DNA of 49,084 nt, taken from assembly GCF_004402785.1 (NCBI RefSeq), contig NZ_SOFP01000031.1, positions 1 to 49,084 of the forward strand, given 5' to 3'. Position 1 is the stretch's first letter. Each line of letters starts with the position of its first letter. Origin of the DNA: Cryobacterium algoritolerans (lineage in GTDB: Bacteria > Actinomycetota > Actinomycetes > Actinomycetales > Microbacteriaceae). The position numbers and the translations under genes were made by a program. The notes beneath the pieces are model-generated. The model was not told the DNA's origin. It did no database searches and saw only the letters and a list, made by a program, of their open reading frames with translations. Shown one piece after another: positions 1 through 7,191 of this stretch.

Positions 1-64
1 CGCTCGCCGGTGTCGTGGTGGCCATGGCCGGCGGGTTGGTCGAGGTGGTGAGTGGGGTGTTCAT
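1..64 (-). CDS. istB: IstB-type helper ATPase, N-terminal fragment (window edge)
   Basis: Only 21 codons are present, starting with ATG at 64. The ATG overlaps the istA stop as ATGA, the translational coupling common in IS21 elements. The visible residues are a low-complexity Thr/Pro/Ala leader, so the assignment rests on position behind istA. IstB is the AAA+ helper that directs IstA to target DNA. Whether the rest of the gene is intact cannot be seen. Confidence 0.7.
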   Translation of the reverse strand, partial: MNTPLTTSTNPPAMATTTPAS

Positions 65-1386
65 CGGAGGGTGTTCCTGTTCTTCGCGGCCGCCTCGTAA
101 GCGGCCAGGCTGATCACGGTGGTGGGTTCGGTGGCGCCAGTCAGCGCCATCGCGGCGCGGCGGGCCGCGGTGCCGGGTGGAATGCGTTCCTTTTTCCGGT
201 GTGGCCGGCCGGGAGGCGCGGCGGCCAGGGCGATGGTCTCCAGGGCGGTGACGTGTCCGCTGTCGCGGATCGTGACCCCGAGGCCGGCCTCCGCGACGGT
301 GTGGCGGGCCAGGACGACCCCGGAGATGGTGGCGATGTCGATGGTCGTCGCGCCGAGACGTTGATGGACGACGACGCGGGCTGCGGCCAGTTCCGGCGGG
401 ACCGAGTACCGGTTGCCGCGCCAATCGATCAGCGCCTGCCGTGTCGCGGTGCGTTGCTCGGTCACCACCACCGGGAACAGTGTCGGCGGCAACGGCTGGA
501 GACGTTCCGCGGCGAACATGACCGCGGCCGTCGTCGACCCGTCGCGGCCCTCGCGGCGCCGACCGTCTTGCCCGGTCGCGAAGACGGTCAGGCGTTGCTG
601 GGCTTGCTCAAGGGTGACGTCGTCGGGGAGGTTGCGCCACCACCGCTGCGCGGCGGTGTGGTTGTTCTTCTCGACCACGCCCTTGCGGTTACCCGACCGG
701 GGCCGGCAGGCCACGACGGTGACGGCGTGGTGCTTGGAGAACGCGGCGAACATCGGCGTCAGATCACTCGTCCCGGCCTTCAACACGGTGCTCATCCGGT
801 CGAACCGCCAGGACTTCGTCACCCCACCGAGCAGGCTCAGCAGGACCGTCATCGCCGCCAGCAGGTGGGGCAGGTCCATCGACGGAGAAATCACCGCCCG
901 CCAAACCCCCGAGTGCGCCAGCGAACCCACGAGCACGTAGGCGCGTTTGGTTGGGAACGCCCACCCGGCGGGCGCGTCGGGCAGCTCGACCCAGTCGAAC
1001 TGAGTCTCCTCGCCCGGCGGGTGCTCGATGATCGCGTTGGGCCGCTTCGTCACGTGCGCGCAAGCGGTGCAAGCCGGCCGTAAGCTCCGGTCTCGGATCT
1101 TGCGGGTCAGGGTTTGATACGAGCCTTCGAAGCCCAGCGGGACGAGCTCGTCCAGCAGCGTCGCCGCCCAGAGATGCGGGTCCTCCGTCAGCCTCGCGGT
1201 GACGTAGTCGATGAACGCGTCGAACGGGTCCGGGGCGGCGCGTTGACGCACTCCCGGGATGCGCTGACCGGCGATATAGGCGCGGATGGTCTTGCGGTCG
1301 TGGTCGGTGCGGCGGGCGATCTCACTGATCGTCATCCCTTGCCGTTTGAGCGCGTGGATGTCCACGTCGTCCTCCTCTGAAAGCAT
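61..1386 (-). CDS. istA: IS21-family transposase IstA
   Basis: This 441-residue DDE transposase carries out strand transfer of the element. The N-terminus has a helix-turn-helix (QGMTISEIARRTDHDRKTIR, about residues 15-35). A segment containing GEETQFDWVEL marks the start of the RNase H-fold catalytic core, and RKGVVEKNNHTAAQRWW in mid-protein is the typical IS21 motif with the last acidic residue. Length is normal for IS21 proteins of actinobacteria. It overlaps istB by 4 bp. No frameshift or stop is seen, so it looks functional. Confidence 0.93.
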   Translation of the reverse strand: MLSEEDDVDIHALKRQGMTISEIARRTDHDRKTIRAYIAGQRIPGVRQRAAPDPFDAFIDYVTARLTEDPHLWAATLLDELVPLGFEGSYQTLTRKIRDRSLRPACTACAHVTKRPNAIIEHPPGEETQFDWVELPDAPAGWAFPTKRAYVLVGSLAHSGVWRAVISPSMDLPHLLAAMTVLLSLLGGVTKSWRFDRMSTVLKAGTSDLTPMFAAFSKHHAVTVVACRPRSGNRKGVVEKNNHTAAQRWWRNLPDDVTLEQAQQRLTVFATGQDGRRREGRDGSTTAAVMFAAERLQPLPPTLFPVVVTEQRTATRQALIDWRGNRYSVPPELAAARVVVHQRLGATTIDIATISGVVLARHTVAEAGLGVTIRDSGHVTALETIALAAAPPGRPHRKKERIPPGTAARRAAMALTGATEPTTVISLAAYEAAAKNRNTLR

Positions 1387-1474
1387 AGGAGCAGGGCCTT
1401 TCTCGAGCTGGTGCGTGGTCGAAGACCATCAGCATCGAGGAAGGCCCGCTTCTATGTGCGGAAGCGACCCGGAG

Positions 1475-1515
1475 TGGGGAATTTCAGTGAGCAGAACTGG
1501 GGAATTTCAGTGAGC
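1475..1515. repeat. IS21 terminal direct repeats (18 bp x 2)
   Basis: The motif tggggaatttcagtgagc occurs at 1475-1492 and again at 1498-1515, identical and offset by 23 bp. IS21-family ends carry such multiple repeats as transposase-binding sites. They lie about 90-130 bp upstream of istA. Confidence 0.8.
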
Positions 1516-1773
1516 GCCGTCAGAAGGGCAGTGGAACAACTGGCAGCCCTGGGCGCGACGGCGCGGCAGGTCATGCCGCTGAAGTTACCCGATAGCCGAA
1601 GGCAGCTTGGGGAGCTCCCAGACCTGGGAGACTTCGTTGGCAACCTGAGGCCACACCAGCCGATGACCATCCTTAACTGAGGCGATTTGAGCTGACGAGC
1701 GAAGACTAGGCGTTGACCTCGCCGTGGTTTGAGTGGTGCCCATGGGCGATCCAGGCGCACCCGTGCGCCCAGG

Positions 1774-2229
1774 TCAGGGTCGGCTAGTTGTGGGCGCGAG
1801 ACGTTCCGCAAGTTGGACACGGGGTAGCCATGCCACGATTCCCAGAAGGGCCAGGACAAGAGCGAGTTGGGCAATTCCGGTGCTGAAGTACAGTGCTTGC
1901 AGCACACTAAACCCGCGGATTATTGCCGTCTCAATCATGATCCAGATGATCATCGCGAAGCCCGCAACAGCGCTCCAGAGCAGGAAGGTTGGACTGTGCC
2001 GCACCGTGAGCACGGTTGCGAGCGCCTGCGTACCACCAATAACGACAAGCAAAATGATCGCTGGCCCGACAAAGGATGGGAAAGGGCTGTTCTCCAGCAT
2101 CGAGAGGGGCATGCCCAGTCCGTCGGTGAATAGCATGAGTATGCCTCCGCTCACCGCTGAGAGCGCGTTGAAAATTGCGACACCGAGAAGTGTCCGCCAA
2201 ACAAGCTGGCTCAAGTAGTGGGGCGTCAT
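1774..2229 (-). CDS. Small four-helix membrane protein, function unknown
   Basis: The protein is 151 residues long with four predicted membrane spans at about residues 12-34, 51-76, 81-103 and 112-135, and short polar loops. The acidic/polar loop between spans 1 and 2 contains LFTDGLGMP. It lies alone between the IS21 and IS256 elements, so neighbourhood gives no clue. The hydrophobic pattern is regular, which supports a real gene over the overlapping frames on the other strand. I do not recognise the family beyond a general small integral-membrane protein. Confidence 0.65.
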   Translation of the reverse strand: MTPHYLSQLVWRTLLGVAIFNALSAVSGGILMLFTDGLGMPLSMLENSPFPSFVGPAIILLVVIGGTQALATVLTVRHSPTFLLWSAVAGFAMIIWIMIETAIIRGFSVLQALYFSTGIAQLALVLALLGIVAWLPRVQLAERLAPTTSRP

Positions 2230-2347
2230 GTTATTTCAGCTTTCTGATTACGAGCAATTGGCTTAGGTGTGGTTGTAGAACCGCGCTCTTCAGGAAGGTA
2301 ACCAAGCCCGACGCAACCTCGTTTTGCTTGCATTGCAGAACTCACGA

Positions 2348-3787
2348 GGGTCACGTCCCGCTAAGTGGTGGAGTTTCTCGACACCGTGCGGGTCAGTTGA
2401 TTTGATTATGCAGCAATGAGCTCGGGAATGGGAATCACCCCCGTCAGCGCGTCGGCGTCGGGGGTGGTGAGGGCGGTGTTGAAGGCTTCCAGCTGCCGCA
2501 TGGAGTCCTCGGAGAGGTAGCGGCGGGCGCCAGCTTCCCATTCGTCGTGTTGCTCGACGAGGACGGCTCCTGCGAGGCGGAGCAGGGCCGCGGGGTTGGG
2601 GAACACGCCCACCACGTCGGTGCGTCGTTTGATCTCCTTGTTGAGGCGTTCGATCGGGTTGGTGGACCAGATCTGCCGCCAGTGTTTGGGCGGGAATCCG
2701 CAGAACGCGAGGATGTCGGCGCGGGCGTCGTGGAGCATCTTGGCGACCTTCGGGTGGGACCGTTCGAGCATCCGGGCGACCTCGTCGAACTGGGCCTGGA
2801 CGTGCTTCGCGTCGGGTTGGGCGAAGATGGTGCGGATGACGGCGGCGACCATGTCCTGGCTGGCCCGCGGGACGATGGAAAGCACATTTCTCATGAAGTG
2901 CACCCGGCAGCGTTGCCAGGCCGCGCCCTGGAACACGGTGCTGATGGCCTTCTTCAGGCCGGTGTGGGCGTCGGAGATGACGAGCCCCACGCCGTCCAGT
3001 CCGCGGGCCTTCAACGAGCGGAGGAACTCGGTCCAGAAGACCTCGTTTTCGCTGTCGCCGACGTCGAAACCTCGGACCTCGCGGCGCCCGTCGGCGGCAA
3101 CACCGATAGCCACGACCATGGCTTGCGAGATGACGCGGTGGTTGACACGGGCCTTGCAGTACGTAGCGTCGAGGAACACGTAGGGGTAGCCGGTTGCACC
3201 GAGGTCCCGGTCGCGAAACGTGGCGACTTCCCCGTCAAGATCAGCGCAAATCCGCGACACTTCAGACTTGGAGATGCCGGTGTCCGCGCCGAGGGCCTTG
3301 ACCAGATCGTCGACTTTCCGCGTCGAGACACCGTGGAGGTAGGCCTCCATAACGACGGCGAACAGGGCCTGATCCACCCGGCGGCGCCGCTCAAGCAGGG
3401 CGGGGAAGAACGACCCCTGGCGCAGCTTGGGGATCTTCAGGTTGAGGTCCCCGGCCGTCGTCGTCAAGACGCGGGGGCGGGTCCCGTTGCGCTGGGCGGT
3501 GCGGTCGTCGGAGCGTTCGAACCGGTCAGCACCGATGTGCGCGGTGGCCTCCGCGTCGATGAGTTCTTGATAGAGGGTTTCGGTCACCATTCGGATTCGA
3601 TCGGTGACGTTGGTGAGCTTGAGTTCCGCGAGGAGCGCAAGCAGGGCAGACTGGTCTAAAGCCATCGTGTGATGTGTCTTTCTGTGAGTTCTTTGATCGG
3701 TTCTCACTGACCATCGCACGATGGTTTCCTACGTTGTTAATCCAACGCTCAAACTCCGGGAACTACACCACTCGGGGGGACGTGACC
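2348..3787 (-). mobile_element. IS256-family insertion sequence, complete
   Basis: A 419-codon transposase gene is bounded by imperfect inverted repeats. The left end from 2348 reads gggtcacgtcccgctaagtg. The right end, read inward from 3787 on the other strand, begins gggtcacgtcc and continues into gagtggtgtagtt. About 24 of the outer 30 positions match. No clear 8-9 bp target duplication is visible, so the copy may be old or have recombined. Confidence 0.85.
2406..3665 (-). CDS. IS256-family transposase
   Basis: This mutator-type DDE transposase has 419 residues from the ATG at 3665. An in-frame extension to 3719 exists, but MALDQSALLALL is the usual N-terminus. Family features seen are the Arg/Asn-rich block QRNGTRPR, the catalytic segments YVFLDATYCKAR (first Asp) and LVISDAHTGLKKA (second Asp), WQRCRVHFMRNVL, and STNPIERLNKEIKRR near the C-terminus with the final acidic residue. 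The gene fills the element and has no break, so it looks active. Confidence 0.95.
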   Translation of the reverse strand: MALDQSALLALLAELKLTNVTDRIRMVTETLYQELIDAEATAHIGADRFERSDDRTAQRNGTRPRVLTTTAGDLNLKIPKLRQGSFFPALLERRRRVDQALFAVVMEAYLHGVSTRKVDDLVKALGADTGISKSEVSRICADLDGEVATFRDRDLGATGYPYVFLDATYCKARVNHRVISQAMVVAIGVAADGRREVRGFDVGDSENEVFWTEFLRSLKARGLDGVGLVISDAHTGLKKAISTVFQGAAWQRCRVHFMRNVLSIVPRASQDMVAAVIRTIFAQPDAKHVQAQFDEVARMLERSHPKVAKMLHDARADILAFCGFPPKHWRQIWSTNPIERLNKEIKRRTDVVGVFPNPAALLRLAGAVLVEQHDEWEAGARRYLSEDSMRQLEAFNTALTTPDADALTGVIPIPELIAA

Positions 3788-4408
3788 CGATTTCACGGCC
3801 CGCTATTCCATGGGAGTCGAGTGTTCTGATATTTTCTTGCACGGACATGGGTACCGTCATCTGCTTCCTGGTTCCTTCCGGCGCGACCGCTTGGCAGTTG
3901 CTGCGCCGTAAGGAACCTATCTGGGGGTGGCGGGCCCATGCCCCCATCGCTTTGGGGAGGGCCGCGGCCACCGGGTGATTACAATCTCTGCGCAATCCCT
4001 GATTCCAGCATTTTGGAAGGAATTTGCTGGCCTGATTCTTAGCACTCTTTCGGCAGGAAACCGGCCGCTAACTCGGCAGGAATCCAGCGCCGAAACGGCC
4101 TACAAAGAGTTGATCACACACAACTAGAACAGCCAACGTAGCGATGACCCCGAGAGGTGCCCGCAGCGGGAACCCACTTCGGGACAGTTGAGGCTACGCA
4201 CTGCAACGAGGCTGGCAATGTTCGCTGATTTGTGCACCGGTCAGTGGTTTGAGGTCAGTGTCTGGCCGATGATGCGGGCTCCGTCCGTGAACGCACCGGG
4301 GTTGGGTCCGGAGTAGTCATTTCAGCCTTTTCCCAGCGAACCTCGATTGTCTTAATTCCGCAATCTCGGTTACCTCCAACGAACCATTTACGATTACGAG
4401 GAGAGAAC
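3788..4408. other. Gene-poor gap with a short coding remnant
   Basis: No complete gene is visible in about 620 bp. A minus-strand open stretch (about 4321 to a TGA at 4241-4243) encodes 26 residues containing GARIIGQTL, and reads like the severed C-terminus of an unidentified gene. The 3' end just before 4408 holds the leader of the following hydrolase gene, with gaggagag at 4398-4405 as ribosome binding site. Confidence 0.4.
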
Positions 4409-5257
4409 ATGCCTTTTATTACCGTCCCGGTTCACAGCGGGCCCGACGTCGTACTGCATTACGAAGACGTCGGTGCCGGTAAGCCCGTTGTACTAGTTCA
4501 CGGCTGGCCCCTCAGTAGCCGGTCGTGGGAGGGTCAGGTGCCCGCGCTGGTCGACGCTGGCTACCGGGTGATCACGTACGATCGCCGCGGGTTCGGCCAG
4601 TCGTCGCAGCCGTGGAATGGGTACGACTATGACACGTTGGCTGCCGACCTGAAGGCCGTTCTCGACACCCTTGACCTCCGAGACGTTACCCTGATCGGAT
4701 TCTCGATGGGTGGCGGTGAACTTGCCCGTTACGTGGGCACTTACGGTACCGATCGCATCGCAAAGCTCGTTTTCGCCAGCGCAGTGCCACCGTACCTCTG
4801 GAAATCAGATGACAACCCTGACGGAGGCGTCGATGCCGCACTGGCTCAGTGGTTCCACGACGGGCTCACCGGAGACCGGCCGGCATTCCTGCACGAATTT
4901 CTTCAGATGTTCTTCACCGCCGGCAAGCCGTCGTTGACCAACAAGCCCAAGGTCAGCTCCGAGCAGATTGCTTACAACCTCGATATTGCCGAAATGGCGT
5001 CGCCGAAGGGCACGCTCGATAGCACCACCGCGTTCGCGACGACGGACTTCCGCGACGACTTGACAACAATCACTGTGCCGACCCTGGTGATACACGGTGA
5101 CTCCGACACCATCGTGCCGTTTGAAGTCAGTGGCAAGCGCACCCACGAGGCCGTTTCTGGCAGCGAACTTGTGCTGATTGAAGGGGCCCCTCACGGTCTC
5201 ACCGTTTCACACAAGGACGAATGGAACCGGCACGTACTCGCGTTCCTCGCGAAGTAA
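4409..5257 (+). CDS. Alpha/beta hydrolase, cofactor-free haloperoxidase/esterase type
   Basis: This 282-residue alpha/beta hydrolase fold protein resembles non-heme chloroperoxidases and aryl esterases. Seen are the oxyanion segment HGWPLSSRSWEGQ (about residue 31), the nucleophile elbow GFSMGGGE with its Ser near residue 99, a late acid in HGDSDTIVPF, and the catalytic His in GAPHGLTVSHKDEWN near the C-terminus. It has no signal peptide and should be cytoplasmic. Members hydrolyse esters or, with peroxide and a carboxylic acid, form peracids that halogenate substrates; the natural substrate is unknown. It is a single gene with a strong Shine-Dalgarno sequence and its own terminator. Confidence 0.9.
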   Translation: MPFITVPVHSGPDVVLHYEDVGAGKPVVLVHGWPLSSRSWEGQVPALVDAGYRVITYDRRGFGQSSQPWNGYDYDTLAADLKAVLDTLDLRDVTLIGFSMGGGELARYVGTYGTDRIAKLVFASAVPPYLWKSDDNPDGGVDAALAQWFHDGLTGDRPAFLHEFLQMFFTAGKPSLTNKPKVSSEQIAYNLDIAEMASPKGTLDSTTAFATTDFRDDLTTITVPTLVIHGDSDTIVPFEVSGKRTHEAVSGSELVLIEGAPHGLTVSHKDEWNRHVLAFLAK

Positions 5258-5264
5258 CAGAACC

Positions 5265-5306
5265 GAGGAGGGCCCCTCGACGACGGGTGAAGAGCCCTCC
5301 TCTTTT
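5265..5306 (+). terminator. Rho-independent terminator of the hydrolase gene
   Basis: A perfect 9-bp stem, gaggagggc at 5265-5273 with gccctcctc at 5294-5302, is followed by tttt. It lies 8 bp after the hydrolase stop. Confidence 0.85.
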
Positions 5307-5496
5307 CTGGTGAGCTCACAGCATCTGCAACGACTGCAACTCGACAATGGAATGTTTGTCCGCTGGCGGCGACGTGGAGAATTTCTCTAGGTGATCGCTC
5401 ATCTGTGCCTTAGGGTAACGGCACGTCTTTGCGCCTTCGGTGCTGAGGCCGTTCAATGACTGCGTGTAAAAATCTATTCCACAAATAACCGCGCAA

Positions 5497-5540
5497 GCGA
5501 GGGGAGCCTGCCGGCCAATGGTGGCGCAGGCTCCCCTCGC
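5497..5540. terminator. Strong inverted repeat, probable terminator
   Basis: A perfect 15-bp stem gcgaggggagcctgc (5497-5511) pairs with 5526-5540 across a 14-base loop. There is no U-run on either side. It lies alone in the 460-bp gap between the hydrolase and SnoaL-like genes, about 180 bp upstream of the latter. It could be a terminator without U-tract or a relic of mobile DNA. Confidence 0.5.
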
Positions 5541-5718
5541 CTAGTGGGTCCAGTCGAGCGTCGTACGCCGCACCAACGTGCCTCCCGGGGCCATAGACGC
5601 GATCCAAGACTGTTTCCACGAGCTCACCCGGAAGTGTCCAGCCGCGTTATCGGCGATATGGGCACCCCCTGACCCCCACAAATCGATCCACGATCAATCC
5701 TAAGAAGAGAGCGAACAC

Positions 5719-6129
5719 ATGAGTCAAGAAGTGAATATCGCCGCCCAGCAGAAGTTCGGTGAGGCCGTGAACAGCGGACAACTCGACCTTCTCGACGACC
5801 TTGTGGCCGAAGATGCAGTCGACAATGACCCTGCCCCCGGTCAAGGCCCAGGCCCCGCCGGCTATAAAGCGTTCTTCGGTGAGATGATTGCCGCTTTTCC
5901 AGACCTGCACCTCGAAGTTGAGCGCCTCGTCGCAAACGACACCGACGTCGCATTCGCGTATACCCTCACCGGCACCCATCAGGGCCCCCTGATGGGCCAC
6001 TCCGCTAGCGGGAAAATGATGTCCGTTCGTGGCATGCAAATCAGCCGGTTCGAGAAGGGGAAACTGGTCGAGCGGTGGGGTAGCAGCGACCAGCAGGGCA
6101 TGCTCGAACAACTCGGTCTCACAACCTAA
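5719..6129 (+). CDS. SnoaL-like / ester cyclase family protein
   Basis: This 136-residue protein has the small alpha+beta cone fold of SnoaL-like polyketide cyclases. Seen are the N-terminal helix with FGEAVNSGQLDLLDDLVAED, the hallmark PGPAGYKAFFGEMIAAFPDL, the strand pair VANDTDVAFAYTLTGTH, and the C-terminal ISRFEKGKLVERWGSSD. Many such proteins are stand-alone proteins of unknown substrate; true cyclases act in polyketide pathways, which are absent here. The start has gaagaga at 5703-5709 upstream. Function beyond the fold is unassigned. Confidence 0.85.
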   Translation: MSQEVNIAAQQKFGEAVNSGQLDLLDDLVAEDAVDNDPAPGQGPGPAGYKAFFGEMIAAFPDLHLEVERLVANDTDVAFAYTLTGTHQGPLMGHSASGKMMSVRGMQISRFEKGKLVERWGSSDQQGMLEQLGLTT

Positions 6130-6181
6130 CCTGCGACAACTGGCGCAACCAATCAGAAAAGGTAGGGCCGAAGACGCTTAG

Positions 6182-6592
6182 TTAAAAACTATTCACGACG
6201 CGAGACGGCCTCACGACGAGGTCTTTGTGGTCGCTGTCGGTGCTGATGAGGTGCTGCACTACCCGGTATCCGGCGGCCGTGTAGTCGCGGTGGGTGTTGA
6301 TCCCGTCGCAGGAGTACCGCACAACCCGGGGCATGTCCTCGCCGTCGAACGCGACGAGCGTAAACCCTTGGTCGTCGTACCCGTCGGTCATGCCGTTGAA
6401 CTTGCGGCCCTCATACTGGCTGGTTACCGCGCTCACCTCCCGGTCGGTGGGTCCGTCGCTCCACGACACGTTCATCCATGCGGACGCGGTGCCGGTGCTC
6501 ATTCGGACGCTGAACTTCACGCCGGGAAACGCGTTCTTCAACGCAGCCCGAACCAACTTGGCGGTGTCCTTGGTGCTGATGTAATCCGTCAT
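6182..6592 (-). CDS. LPD29-domain plasmid protein
   Basis: This 136-residue protein matches the pattern of the LPD29 domain found on actinobacterial plasmids and phages. The N-terminal block STKDTAKLVRAALKNAFPGV is followed by KFSVRMS and the aromatic SAWMNVSWSDGPTDREV, then YEGRKFNGMTDGYDD. The family's biochemical role is unknown; it recurs in large polyvalent proteins of mobile elements. It is the second gene of a two-gene unit behind the 89-residue protein, with a 12-bp gap and gagat at 6599-6603 as weak ribosome binding site. Confidence 0.8.
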   Translation of the reverse strand: MTDYISTKDTAKLVRAALKNAFPGVKFSVRMSTGTASAWMNVSWSDGPTDREVSAVTSQYEGRKFNGMTDGYDDQGFTLVAFDGEDMPRVVRYSCDGINTHRDYTAAGYRVVQHLISTDSDHKDLVVRPSRVVNSF

Positions 6593-6604
6593 GTTCGTAT
6601 CTCC

Positions 6605-6874
6605 TTAGTTGCTCAGTGCGGTGGTGGCCTGGTCGGCCTGGATGGCTTCCCACACGGCAAGCCGGCTCCGGAGCTCAGCAATCCGGGCGAGCTGGTCGGC
6701 GGTGCGCGCGGCGACGACTGCGGGGTCCTCGGAAGTGCGTGGTGTGGCGTATCCGTCCCAGTTCAAAAGGCGTTCGCGCCTCCGGATCGAGCTGTTGAGG
6801 TGGCGGATCTTCCACTCGACGTCAGCACGCAGTGAACAATCCCCCAGACGAAAAGCAACAAAGTTGACGTGCAC
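6605..6874 (-). CDS. Small hypothetical protein, partner of the LPD29 gene
   Basis: The 89-residue product is rich in Arg, Ala and Glu. A C-terminal helical segment (DPAVVAARTADQLARIAELR) may form a coiled coil, and no signal or membrane segment is seen. It reads into the LPD29 gene with a short gap, so the two are probably cotranscribed. The start is uncertain; the Met at 6874 is the most upstream candidate, and a later start is possible because the first 15 residues look atypical. I do not recognise the family. Confidence 0.5.
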   Translation of the reverse strand: MHVNFVAFRLGDCSLRADVEWKIRHLNSSIRRRERLLNWDGYATPRTSEDPAVVAARTADQLARIAELRSRLAVWEAIQADQATTALSN

Positions 6875-7138
6875 CGAACTAGACAGTCGGGTACCAGGAC
6901 TCCTCGTTCATCTGCGGATTCGCACCAGACGTTACGAACCAGCGACACCGGCGGGAAGAGTCCGTGTCGTCATCGCGTCGGTGTCCGCCGATGACCTCAA
7001 CCTCTTCTTCGGTATCGGCTCATGCGACGTAGATGCTGCGTCCGTGACCTCCGCCTGTCGTGGGAAGACTTGTGACTGCGCGTCGAGAGCCAGGCACCTT
7101 TGAATAGGTTGCGTGTCGAGACCCGTATTGTCCGTACA

Positions 7139-7154
7139 CTTTCAGCGCTGAAAG
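7139..7154. promoter_or_regulatory. Perfect 16-bp palindrome
   Basis: The sequence ctttcagcgctgaaag is its own reverse complement. It lies in the gap (6875-7191) between the 89-residue gene, which reads away from it, and the end of the photoreceptor gene. It is a possible operator for the LPD29 unit, about 265 bp upstream of that start. No other feature is seen in this gap. Confidence 0.35.
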
Positions 7155-7191
7155 GCGGCTGTGGTCTGATGCCACGCACCGTGCCCTCAAT

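Larger units (their letters stand above)
1..1521 (-). mobile_element. IS21-family insertion sequence (right part, truncated by window edge)
   Basis: The element holds istA and the first codons of istB, read leftward and cut off by the window start. Upstream of istA are two direct copies of an 18-bp motif (1475-1492 and 1498-1515), 23 bp apart, which is the usual layout of transposase-binding repeats at IS21 ends. The outer boundary near 1521 is estimated from the motif position. The other end lies outside the window, so completeness and target duplication cannot be judged. Confidence 0.85.

Noticed and set aside
52..1083. Long plus-strand open frame opposite istA
   Set aside because: It mirrors the GC-rich istA gene on the other strand; the product is Arg/Gly-rich without motifs, while istA has clear IS21 motifs.
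2547..3659. 370-codon plus-strand frame opposite the IS256 transposase
   Set aside because: Antisense shadow of a well-recognised transposase; no domain or ribosome site.
5410..5619. 69-codon minus-strand frame across the 15-bp inverted repeat
   Set aside because: It crosses a strong hairpin, has no ribosome site and no recognisable protein features.
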